Assembly (NCBI GenBank): GCA_964017195.1
Contig: OZ024887.1
Span: 60,566,811 to 60,630,810 of the forward strand
DNA length: 64,000 bases
Reading direction: 5' to 3'
Source: Siderastrea radians
Lineage: Eukaryota > Cnidaria > Anthozoa > Scleractinia > Rhizangiidae
Below, one piece after another: positions 26,001 to 39,300 of this stretch. Every line of letters starts with the position of its first letter. Position 1 is the first letter of the stretch. The position numbers and the translations under genes are program-made. The notes beneath the pieces are model-generated. The model saw only the letters and a list, made by a program, of their open reading frames with translations, was not told the DNA's origin and made no database searches.

Positions 26001-29000
26001 AATAATACTAGACTCATTCCAGTTGGTGTACAACTGGCTCGCATAGATTAGCAACCGCTACGTTTGGGCCAATCCATTAAAGAACAAATTTCAAATAGAG
26101 TTCGAAAGTTGAAGTTACTAGATATTGAACAATAAAATGGTCAGCTTACACCGATTTTGCATTCTACAGTCAACAAGAAAAGCCCAAGGGACATTGAACC
26201 CGGCCGACATGCCCTACCCGAAGATACAAGCATATAAATTTGCACCATTTCCAGGTCCAGACTGCATGACAAAGAGTGACTAGGACTGGATGTGTGGTAT
26301 TCTAACCAAATGTTTAACCACAATATTCTAACCACAGGGTGACTCTTATGTCATGTTTAAGAACTGACAACTCAGCATTATCCAGTTGAATATTTAACTA
26401 TCACAGTATTCTCAATGATGGTGTTGCTTATTTATTGTTCTTTTAAGGAAATATTGTTAAAAAAGACCAAACTTCTAACCTGCTCATTCCAGCCATTACT
26501 CCACCAGCCTTAATATCAGCACCTCCAGTGTCATAAGTAACACCCTATGTTGAGAGAATGGCATGCAGATGAGAATTTACTTTTCTCCATGAAATACATG
26601 GATAGCGATGAAAATATTTCATAACGTTGACTATATTTCATTTCGAAAAATTGGGCAGCATGTATTTTTGAAGTGCTGTCAGTTCTTCCTGAGAGAATAC
26701 ATGTGATAAGTGGTGTTGGCAGGAATGCCATCCCATGACAACTCAAACTCCTGGTAGTTTGAACCTATTTTATTTTCCTTGAACATTTGAATTAGCGGGA
26801 ATCAACTGTACGATATGTGGAGGGTGAAACACTTCCATTCTGACTCTTTGCTGTAAGTCTTTCTTCATATATAAGTTTTGCAATTTTCCTAGTCCTGCTG
26901 GGGAGGGGGGATACCCAGGCATATTAGTGCTGGGGAGGTGTGAATGGGGCCAATTTTTGTACCTCAAAAAAGTCCAATTAGGCTTTAAACAATGGACCAA
27001 AAATAGTTCAACAGTCCAAAACGTAACCTAAAAAAGTCCTAAAGGCTTGATTTTTTTCACATAAAAAATTATTAATGAAACTCAAACAATTGTTTGACAT
27101 AAAATCGAGAATTTGGAGGGATGCTCATTTTTTATCAACCCTTGATCAAAAATATGAATTTTTTGTTCTCTCCATATTTCTAAAATATAAGTACATATTA
27201 CTCACCGTGCAAAGTTTTAAGTTGAACTTCGAACGGGAAGTCTGATTATTTTAACTGTAATTTTTCGAATTCGGTTTGCCGCCATTACTCGATTCAAAAA
27301 TGACCGGGATGAGTTGGCGGAGTTGGCCCAGAGAGGAAGTGGTGTAGAAGTCTCAACACAACAAAACTAATATGGCTACTTTCTAATGCATTCAGAGAGG
27401 TGTGAGGGTTTCGCAAGATTCACTTTTTCTATTTGAGCTGCAGAATGCGTGGTTGGCGCTCTGTTGTTGAAGATTACGGCAAAGAAAGCATCGACGAATC
27501 GGAAATTTCCATTCACAGTTCACCAACGAGTGGGTACATTTATTTTAAGCGGAAAAGTCTCGTCTGCGTGCACCGGAAGGTCTTCAACCCTGTTGGACAC
27601 CCAGCTGTTTGCTCTGCGCATTTTACGGTTGAATGTTTTACTCAAACATTTTATGAGCAAGGTACAAGGAAATATTTAAAACCAGGATCAATTCCAGCCA
27701 TCAGGAAGAAAAACGTCAGCAATCATATCTGATCATCGAATGGGATCGTCGAATGGTGGGAGAATAATATTATTTATTTGCCGTTTGTGCACACATCCTG
27801 GGTCACATGTACGGTAAGATACACATTTCCTCACATACCTAAGAGATACTTCGCTCGGTTTTCTTGTGCATATACATGTATATGTCAGGGCTCGAAAAAA
27901 ACTTGAATTCCAGCTTGCCCTTCGGGCAAGCAAGTCACAGAATTTGCTTGCCCGAGCCAATTTCCCACTTGCTCATGTTTAAAAAAATTTCTCATGTCAT
28001 TAATAATTCATGAGGCATGGACAAAGATCTCACAAAGTGTTTAATGAGTGATCGCTCTCCTTCTGTTGAACGTTTTGGGAGATCGTTCACATTTACTGTC
28101 CTCCTGTCGATTTCACGATACTGTTCTGGTGCGTAAAAGCAAATTGAGTGAGCAGAAACTAAAACTTATTCCGTAAAAGAATGTCATGTTCGTATGATTT
28201 TTGTTTTGTCCTCTCAACGTGTTTTCCCTACTACTTCTTGTCTCAGATGGCAACGTTTTCTCTGTCATTACTACGTTAGCCGTCTTCAGAACGTTTCACC
28301 ATACGTTTCCTTGAAAGGTCCATTAGTGCGTTCATATGATATTTGTCTACACGTTAGTAGGTTCACACAATTCTTTAGTCTTCTGTTATCGACTTTTTTC
28401 CATTAATTGCTACGTTCGTACAATAGTTTCTCTTCCCAGCGTTTCTCTTAACGTAACGTCTTCATAACGTTTTTCTGTACGTAAGTGGGTTGGTCTATCT
28501 CGACGTTTCTTTGTACGTTAGCACGTTCGCACGGCATTGTTATGCCCTTCCTAAGGTTTTCAGTGTGTCGGAACATTCGTACGATAAGTCGACATTGCTT
28601 AGCGTTTCTCTGTACGTTAGTATGTTCATACCGTATTAGTCTTGTCTTCTCAACGTCTATCCGTACGTTAGTGCGATTTTAGTTGTGTCATTTACGTTTC
28701 TCCGTAATTTATTCTCCCACTGTCATAGTTCAGTTTGTCCGTTCGGCGTTCTTCCGTACGTTACACACGTTCTTACGGAATTAGTTTTGTCTAATAACCT
28801 TTCTCCGTAAGTTAGTAGTTGCGTATTTTAATTATTGGTCTCTGTATTTTGGTACGTTGGCAGCGTTCCTCCCTACTGTAGTGCATTTGCAACCAACGTG
28901 TTTGATATGACTTCTGAACGTTTCTCTGTACCTTAGTAAGTTCGAACCTTATTAGTTTTTTCTGCTCAGTGTTTCTCCGCACTTAATTAAATACGCTTAT

Positions 29001-30328
29001 AGTTTACTAGTCTTCTCTTGTAGACGTTTTTCCGTACGTGAGTTGAGTGCTGTATCAGTCTTGTCTTTTTTATGCTTCTCCGTATCTTACAACGTTCGTA
29101 CAATGTTAGTCTTGTCTTCCCAACGTTTCCCCATACGACGACATGCTCATATAAGGTTAACTGTTCGAGTTATTCATGATCTGACCGAAACGGGAAATGA
29201 GAGGCGTGAACTACATCGCGCCTTGGAATTTGCCCTGAAGGCACATAGTACTTTGTATTCGTGTGAGGGATCTCTAGCTGTTGGAAAGAAGACAAAGGAT
29301 AATTAACATTTAAGTTCTTTACTCTTGAGATTACAGAGAGGCATGCTTACAGTACTTAAGTCGGCTAAAAATTAGACATTGTACACAGTATGAGATTACG
29401 CAAAAAAGTCTGGCTAGTGAAAATTTATTTTGGCTAGTGAAATCAAACCTATCACGAGCCACTTGGCTACTGAAAGGTAGTCTCGAGCCCTGACAGTCAT
29501 TTGTTGTGAAAAGAAATTTGATCCAGGCAGATTTTGATCGCGTGCTAACCAACCAGTGTAGTTCTCAGATCGTCATCTTTCCAGACTTCAGAGCACGAAA
29601 AGCCTGAAAATATGCTTGCGTTTATAACCCTGAATTGGCCTTCTATTGTTTGATATATACTTACAGTTACCACAGATTGAGAAGCAATTCACTATACATT
29701 CAAAATTTTATATAAAACGCAAGCTCAAGCTTATATGTTTACTCCACTTTCTCGCTTCAAATTCTGTCTGCATATGGTCATGGTGTATGGTAAGGAGCGC
29801 AAAAAAAATATACTAGTAATATGAGGAAAAGAAACCTTTGTAAGACTGATGCATAAAGGACCTGCTAACAGCTAGTAGATTTTTGCCTAAAAATTGAAAA
29901 AAGGCTTCCCGTTTTAAGCACAAAACTAAGGCCGTTTTAGCTACAGCAGCGTTTTCATCGCATGTTCTCCGAACTTTGTTTACCAATTCACAGGTCAGGG
30001 AGGGATTTCAACAACTGATTGATTACTGTTAGCAAAACCGATTAACGTTCAAGTACTTCAATGCACTTTAAAACTAAACATCTTAGAAAATGTTTGAGAA
30101 AAAGTCATTTTAACCGACTGCCTGACTGACAAATCAACTGACAAAAAAGACAGACCAGATTGATATTTAACTTAACAATTTTCGCAGCTTTGCTAAACGG
30201 TTGTGTAGGCTGTTAGTGCTTAATTATTTGTCACTTATTGGACAGACTTAAAATGTAATTTGATGGAGGGTTTGCCCGACCGCTTGCCCCTCGGGCAAGT
30301 GACCCTGAAAAGTTACTTGCCCGACCTC

Positions 30329-30359
<31 letters not shown>

Positions 30360-33300
30360 ACTTTTGTCGAGCCCTGACATAATATGTCCCAACAGATTTC
30401 GGCTTTACTGCATAATGTGTGCCCCTTCACTGGAACTTTTTTCTTGTCGCCTCCAAGCCGGCTCCGCGATACGCAGAATTTATTTTTATTCAACTTGGAT
30501 ACATGGTACGCGGTAAACAGAAAATAGCAAAACATTACCGTGCATTCCGCGTACTAAAAACGTTCCCCACTTAAACTTCCGCTAAAAGAATATTATTTGA
30601 AGTTCCTATAAACTAGTGAACCATAACAGAACATGTAACGTGTATTCGTCTTTCTATAAACGAAAATATTATGCGAAATTTCTTTGAATTGCTCGGCCAA
30701 ATATAACGTGAAAATATAAACAACCGAGCTTGATCGACTATAACAAACCTTACTGTGTATTGCTTGTTCTTTTTACTGCGTAGCCAGCTCCTGACATCCC
30801 TCGTACATTTCAATTTATCTCTCTCTGTGTACCACGGAGCCAGCTCCTAATATCTCTTTTATACTTCAATTAATTTCTCTTGGCGTACGCCATAGCGAGC
30901 TCCCAAAGTCTTCACAAAACTTTAGCTATAATTTCTTGAGCCTTTCACCGCTTTCGGGGTAGCATCTGCTCTCAGCAACACTTTCGATGTGACGGCGTAT
31001 TCCACAGTTTATACCTAGACCTAGACTTCTGATGGAAAATCAGAGTTTATCTCTACTAATTGGCATTTGCTTGTTTACTAGGTAGTAAAATTACCGTGTT
31101 CGCACAATTACACAGGCGATCTGCGACATCACTTCGTTTACGTGAATTTATTTGCCTCGACCTTTTGTCTCATATATAAAATTATGAATGTATGTTAGGC
31201 TCAGGGCTCTCTATATTTATTCCAAAAACTTTCATGTAGCGTTATGTGGGCTTTTCTTTTAGAAGGGAGAACTTATTATTATTTTTAGGTCTAAAATCTT
31301 TTTAACTTCAATTCAGGATCCTGCAACAAATCTGTAAATTAACATAACAACAACAAACTCAACCCATATCGACAACAAAAAAAAAGCAAGAGTAAGAAAC
31401 AGCTGACGGACCCCAACACGACAGACATGTGAAACAGTTAAATTTGTTGTATTATAGGAAGGATTTCAGTGTTTATGATTTGGGATAATTGGGATTTTGT
31501 TCGGCTTCTTGATCCATTCTTGTATTGTGAGAAGGCTTCCTCTTCGGTAGCGAGAGGCTTTAAACTGTCATTCGTATTGCGCGACTTCTGCAAGTTCGCC
31601 GACTTCGCCAAAGAAAACTTTGTTCTAAATCACTCTCAAAAGAACTGGACGACAAATTCGACGGAAAGCACATTCAGACAATGCAATGTTTGGCTCTCTA
31701 TTTTCGACTCTTCATTATGCTCTTCTCCGGCCTTTGTTGTGGCGATAGTTGAGACTTCTACGTCACGAGCAAAATTCACGTGGTTAGAGATAAGACTGCT
31801 TCCATGACATTCGCGGGCTTCTCTTTTGCGAACTGAGTAATGGTGGACGGGTTAAACGCGGTTTTCGGACATATATTCCTGGGCCGTGTAAGCATATGTC
31901 AATCTCATTTATTGCGATTCACATAATATGGCATCTATTGAACAGTTTGAAGTTTAAAAAAGTTGAAAACAAAACAAGAAATTTTCATCATAGTAGCACT
32001 TTAAGAAAGTTCTGCAGCTAAAATGTTTCTACCCAAAATAAGTCCACCAGAAAATTTCTCACCCAAAAATGGCAGCCTTACTCTATCTGCCCCACTTTCA
32101 CTCACCTTTCCAACTAGAAGAACAGTTTTTGTGATTTCTCCTTCTCCAACATACTCCAGGTTGATTATTCTGCCAGTGTGCCTATCAACAACTAATTAAA
32201 ACATGTTTACGTTAGACAGCATCTGCCACAGCAGCAGCTAACACAGCAGCAACCAATGCAAGTTGCTCCTCTGTGACAAGGGGAAAAGAGTTGGCTGATT
32301 ATGTTTCAAATCCATAACTCCTGGACCATTTAAAAGCTATGAAAATGAAACTTGGAGGTTGTATGCTAAGTTCAAAGGTGGTCTTTTTCAGGCCCACAAA
32401 ATAAGATGATGATATCACATGAAAGGGGAATTACATCATAACGTCTGGACAGGGATGTTCCATTTTTTGTCTGCATTACCCATTAAGTAAGGCCAGTTTT
32501 TGCTCAGGGGGTTCCAGATTTTTTCCTAAAAGGAGCCACCAAAATTTGGAGGCCTCAGATTTTTTTGCAAAGGTTCTGCCAAAAAATGAACTCTTTGGAA
32601 TTTTTTCTTGGAGGGGTGCCAACAAAAATTTGGGTTTTCGGATTCCTGCTATCCCTGGCAGGAAGGGGGGGGGGGAAATGGAACTTCCCACAGCTGCCAT
32701 CTTGGATAATATTTTAAAATTTCAAAACTCCAGAAAACTATTTACTCCAACTTTGTCAACTCCAACAAAAATGCTATTGTAAAATGATCTACTGAAAGGC
32801 CTGTCAAAAATAATTAATTATGGTCACCAAGGAAACATCAATTTCCTTGAACAATAACATGTCACACCAGATTGTTATCACACAAATTTTTAATAGAAAG
32901 AGGTGCAAAGTTTGGTGGCTTTTGCTAGGATATTAAAATAAAGTTATCAACATCTATACATGTACACCCCAGAAGTTTCCTCCAGGGATCTGAATATAGG
33001 GTTAAAAGAGTAATATTAGACAGCAGACTCCATTATCTCATACATGCAAGGGAAACAAATATTCTTTAACCAATTTTAATCCCCAATAGTGATCAGCACG
33101 AAATTTCTCCTCATCATGTATTATAAGACAGACAGATCACGAGAATTTGGCAAATGATCACCAAACAGGAATTGTCACGATGTTTAAACAGGTTTTCTCA
33201 ATAGTAATCAACAAAATCTGTGGAGATCAGTGAAGAGAATTGGTATAATGATGTTGGGGCTTAAAAAGGTTAATAAGAAAGGTTAATAAAGGTTAATAAA

Positions 33301-36300
33301 GGTTAAAGGTTAAGAAAGGTTAATAAGTAGTAAATGACTGCTTGCTACCATCCAAGGGGAATAGGTCTCAGATTAAGGTACATGTAGCAGGGGATTTGAG
33401 GTAACCAGGGTTTTGTGATTACGAGGTCTCCTGTAATTACCATCTGTGATACTAGAAGCCTACTAGCAGTAGTGGTGGGTGTGTCTTACCTCTTGCACAC
33501 CTGTTCACTGCTGCATAAAGTGGATACTTTGTTTCAAACTCTGTCACATCTTTTACAATCGTCACCTAAAATAACAGTAAAATAAGCAGGGGTTTCAATA
33601 AAATTTGATGTAGGCAGCTGGTTTGAAAGAAATCTTTCTTTAATTACTTCAATTTAGAGAAAACAGTAGATAACTTCTTTGAGGGAATTTGCAGATGCTT
33701 TTTGTCAGACATCGGTGCTTATTGAAAGCACTGAATAAGGCTACCCCAAGCACAAATGAATGCACTGTGAGGTAAATTAAATAATTTTATGCTATTGTGC
33801 ATTTGCATGTTCTTCTTGCCCTGCTATCCCAGAGCAGAAGGAGGGGCTGCTTGTAATGACTGCCCTCTCACACTCTTCCACCTCCTTCTCCCCAGCACTC
33901 TTACAGCTGTATGTGCCCTCTGTCCCCCCAGTAGCTATCATTAAAGGAACTATGTCACGGCGTTGTCATCGATTTGCCTGACCTGAAAAAATTTATTTTC
34001 TCATTGAAGGAACCTCAAAATAATAGTTTCCTAATGTAAAAAACTCCTAAGAAGTAATAATAAACCAAAACTAAACAAGGATGGTTGCGATTGAGGGAGA
34101 TTAAGAAGGATTATGAATGACAAACTTGAAAAAACTTGCCAATTTTTTCAAGATGCGTTATCCGTGATGTAGCTCCTTTAAACACACTAGTCACAGAGTG
34201 AGCATCTAGTGCTTACATTGACAGCAGTGGAATCTGAAAATAATTCCCTGATGTACTCTTCCACGAGTGGGGCTGCCATTCTTTCAGGATCTGATCCACC
34301 AATGTCTCGGCAAACATACCTAAAGTAGCATAAATAATTTTCAAGACACCCACAGTTAGTAAAATAATACCTCCGATCCTTATTGTGTCACAACTTTTTC
34401 ATTTCCTCTACAGGTTTCCCAGATGGTAGATAACATTACCATCATTTATTTCCTTTATTTAGCCCTCGCCCTCTATAAAGCCCTTCTCCCATCTCTTTTA
34501 AGTCTAGACGTTATTCAAGCCCTTTCCTTCTTTTAAGTCTCCCCTTGACAGTCTTTTACAATATTGCACATTTGGTTTGAATATGGAAACTTTAACCAAA
34601 ACGTTGTCAATGATTTTCTGCAGTCAATATTCTGTTGTTAATTATTACGAGAATTTGCTGATACTGTGGCCGTGGGTGAAATAATAATTATGCTCAAACT
34701 TCAAAATATAGTCAGCCATCTTCCTTTTGCGAATAATTGGTATCTGTCATACACACTGTATTTTAGGCATGACACATTGTGTTGAAGTGAATTTGAATCA
34801 ATAGTGTTGCTTATACAGTTAACATGGAACTTTATCTTGGGAACAAACATTGTTATAATACAATACCGGTAAGCACCCTCTTAGCTCTTATATATGCCCT
34901 CCTTCTAAGAAGCCCCCCTGCCCACCCCCCCTCCCCCCTTAAGTGGGACTTAAGATTAGGACTTAAAAGAGGAAATACAGTATTGTAATAAATATTATTT
35001 TCATGCTGAATTTCAAACTCCTTGTACAAGATATCATATTAATGGCTTCTCTGATTTTAGCTTCAAATATGTGAACGTTAAGAGAAGGGTTACTGTAGTT
35101 TTCTTTTGCCCCTGCATTCCCAGGTTCCTATAGCACTTTCATGGCATTTCTACGAGTTAATTGTTGGGAAATTAGATCAGATTAAAAATAATTATAGATG
35201 ATGTCCTCTAAACAAGCCTACCTTCCAGAGTCTACAGCACTGACATAGTTCAGGTTGCAGCTCTGAATAGATAAAAGTTTGATATCACAATTATGATAAC
35301 TATTCATGAATACATACACATTTGCTAGTCAGATTAAACAAAGCTGAGCATTGTATGCATGTTTTGCCATGTAAACTATCATTATTTATTGATCAATCAT
35401 AATAAATTAATTAGATAGTTTGCACCACTATGTTCAATAAAGTAAAGAAATAAATACAAATTCATGTTAATTAGTGAGCAATGTGAAAATTGTCACATCA
35501 AAGTCAAACAAAAGTGTTTTCTGTTCCACACAGGAAATTTGATCAATGTTAGCTGCCGACCACAATCAAGACATGATTTACATTAATTTTTCTTTTCAAC
35601 GTCTTCTCTTTAGCAAAGTAGATGTACCTCATCAAGAACCACCACTCCAAGTTGTTTAACTTTTTGTTTCTTATCTGGAAATGCTTCTCGCAATTCAAGT
35701 GGCTAAAAAAGAAAGGCAAAATTGTTAATTAGCACCAAGTACATGCAGTTCATCAATGATGGGAGAACAACAATCTTTTGATGTTCACTCACCACATAGA
35801 GTTCATGAAGGGCTCCAAGCAGTGATACAGACCACGCATTAGAGAAGGTCTTACCAGGAACGGTCACCAGAAGTGGAGACTGACTGCCAGCCTTCAAAGC
35901 CCTGTCAGAAATTACCAAATATAACAAATGAAAAGATAATTTACAAGCCATGAAACACTCAGATCAGCAATCACTGCAGTTTGATTATCTCTTCAGCTAA
36001 GCTTTTTAACTATGATGTATTACACTGTACCTTTTCACACAGGCCTCTAACTCTCCCTTTAATCAGAGTTTTTAATTATTATATATATAGTTCAAACTTT
36101 TAATAGTTAGTTTTAACTGCTTCATAATTTTTAGCACATAGTCTTCTTTTAATTTCCAGGGCCCTTATATTGATAACAGCACTTTTATGCTGATGAGGTC
36201 ACCCTGGTAAAATAACATATAATTATTATTACAATTGTTTTTTTCTTTATTATAGCAACCATTTACTTCAGGATCATGAAGCATAATTATTTAATTCTCA

Positions 36301-39300
36301 GAATCACGTAGGTTCTCTTTATCACTACACTAGATGCCTTTGTCATCTCTGCATAGTTTAAGCACAATACAATACACATGTGGGTACATATATGTCACAT
36401 ATGAACATGGAACTAAACTAAATGACATAGCTTGGAATGGGTTGAGAGGATGCTGCTACAGCTGTGTTTGAAGAAGAGCATTAAATCAAGTAATTATTTA
36501 CTACAGTAAGCGTTGTACACACCGTTTGATTCCTTTCACTGCTGCATCATTGTATCGCCTTACATCATCATAGTCTCTATTGACAGGACCTGTTGGAGCA
36601 TGGACCTATGGCAAGACAAATAGCAGATGTGTGATATATTGTTTTAAAAAGTAGTTACTGTTAGAATCTCAGTAACTTAAAGACCCTGGTGAACTCTGAA
36701 CTTGTCACTCACTTTCCCCATCTTTAGCATATACACTCAGCAAATTGATCAATTTCCCATCCCAAAAACTGGTGGTCCAAATATAGAGGATGCTACATGG
36801 TCACACAGAGATAACAGCATTTATCTTCAAGTGTTGAAAAACTTGATTCCCAGGGGGTTGGGGTGCTCCCCGAGGGGTATGGTCTTTAAATAATAATAAT
36901 AAATAAAAAAAGAAATAATATATGGGAATTACCAGTGGCACATCCAGAAGGGGGGAGGGGGGGGGGCTTTATCCACGTCCAGATGAAATTGGAATTTAGA
37001 AATGTTGGTTTTTGAGGAGACGGGAAATCAGACTACTGGAAGAAAAACCTCTTGGTGCAAGGATGAGAATCAACAATAAACTCAACCCACATTATAATGA
37101 CGCTGAGTCTGGGAATCGAGCCTGGGCCACATCGGTGGGAGGCAAGTTTTCTCACCAATGTGCCATCCCTGCTCCCCTTTTAAGCCCTTTTGTCCTGAAA
37201 ATGGGAGTGGATTTTAACCATTTTGGGTAAAGAGTTTACAGACCACTTGTCTGAAAATGGGCATGGAATTAAGAAGCGAGGCCTGAAAATGGGTATTGAA
37301 AAATTACATATAACTTTATTTTGGTCTGAAATAGGAAGAGGTTTTGGAGATGGAGGTAGCACACCCACACCAAAAATTCCAAGGAATCCCTTCCAAACCC
37401 CTGGAAATAATTCCAAAAATAATAATAAAATACATTGTGAATGCTGAATTTTTTTAAATAGACTTTATTGCACACAAAAATATGTATACAAAATACAATA
37501 CAATGGAGTTTTAAAATTATTAGTAGTAGTCTTACAAAGTGCCATAACTTTAAATTAGGATAAAACAATACGGATATGTAAATAAATAATTAAGTACGTA
37601 ATATTGGAGCAAAGGCTGGGGAAAACACAAACAAATCATTTTAGACTATCTCGTTGATTTTCCATATTCTTTCACGTTTTAAGATGCATTCTGCTCTGTC
37701 TAAATTCTTTTTCAATGATTTGTTTGCATAAATACATTGCAGCTTCACATGCTGCAGGAGCAATGAGATTTTTCTGTACAGAAGTGAATTTGACACACGT
37801 GATAATTGACAGAAGTTCAATAACATCTTAGCGACAGTGGGGTTGATGTTCATGTGGTGTTGTGAATTTAACCAATAGTCTTCATATAGTATAAGAGAGG
37901 ATGTGCATTCCATGAAGGTGTGTTTAACGGAGTCTGATTCGTGACACTCCACGCACATTCACTGTTGTTGACAATTCCACAGCGTTAAAATTCTTTGCTG
38001 GTGATGGGAATACAGTGCAAAAGTTTGAAGAAGAAGTGGCTCAGCCTGTTACCTTCAGTTGTTTGTATGTAAATGCTGAATTATTGGGCAGGCACAACTC
38101 TGGTGAGTGTTGCATGTTATGTGACATTATCTTTGACGTCTGAAATCAATACATGCTACAGTTGCACTACAGTTAGCTGTTGGAACCTAAGATATCCTTA
38201 GACAAAAAAGCTTGCTAAGAACAGTGTACTTACCACATACGTATCTTCTACTGGAAACAGCAAAGTTTCCACACCAACAGCTTTGTCAATCTGAAAAGTA
38301 TATAAAGAGGTGATGATTAGAAATAATATGAAGGGGTGTGTGCAACAAGGCCCTACATGACTCCCGATCTAATGTCAAATTCTCCTCTTTGTCTCACAAA
38401 TATACACATGACAAGCTGAAAGGAGAATCTAGCAGTTAATCAGAAGTCACCTAGGGCTTTATTCCAGGCACCCCTTCATATGAAGTAAGCCAGGCCACTG
38501 ACCTGGCAACAACAAAGACAGACCTTCAGGTCTTAAGTCCATCATGAGCCCCCACGCCATGTTTATGTTGCATTGCTTCACATTATTTCTTTCTACCTAC
38601 ATGTAGTTGTAAAAAAAAATAAACTGCATGGTTACTGGGGTTAGGTTATATGCTGTGGTTCAAATTTTTCTTTGGTAAAAACTTGAAAATATTCAAACCA
38701 TATTAATTCTTATTTTCCTTTGTCTTAAATTAAGGTAATGGAAAATAAAAGTTAAACTGGTTTGAAAATTTTTACACCAAAGAAAAATTTGAACCACAAC
38801 ACATACATTATGAATAGATACTATTTTTGGCATATCTTTGAGATACAAGAAAGGTGTGCAACTGTTGTTCTACAGATGTAGTGCGTGGAAGGGATACCAT
38901 TCTAATAAAAATTAGCACTTTATGGCGCAGCTAAGTGGATATTAAACTAAGTTAACAACCACAAGCTAGCAGTCCTGCCTTGTCAGTGGTTTTAATCAAG
39001 TGGTCAGTGGCCCCTGGCCACTTACAAGATCAGGCTCAGATAGCACATCACCATCGTGTTCATGTTGTAGCTTGGTGCTCCTTTCAAGTGTTTCATACAG
39101 TGTGTCTTTTAGAGGTTTCTCGATAGAGTTCCCCCTTCCCACCCCTCCCCTCCTTTTTCTTCCTTCAACTAATCCAATCAGTGTGACAGGTGGGGGCTCA
39201 TGGCTGTGTTGCAGGGTTTTGCCAGTCATGGGGGTGGTATTCTATCTAGGGGCTGGCTGGCCACAGTGGAAGTCCCTGGATGTCAGAGGTACCCACTTTC

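Noticed and set aside
27433..27679. Second overlapping frame across the THAP fragment
   Set aside because: It is an out-of-frame shadow; only the frame with VCSAHF carries THAP motifs.
31469..31807. 112-codon plus-strand frame in intron 10
   Set aside because: No recognisable motif and no conserved partner in the window; chance or old repeat.
37641..37958. 105-codon minus-strand frame with [17 protein letters not shown]
   Set aside because: It faintly resembles the zinc-binding tail of a non-LTR reverse transcriptase (C-x-x-C with H and EC), but no polymerase domain is adjacent, so it was not called.
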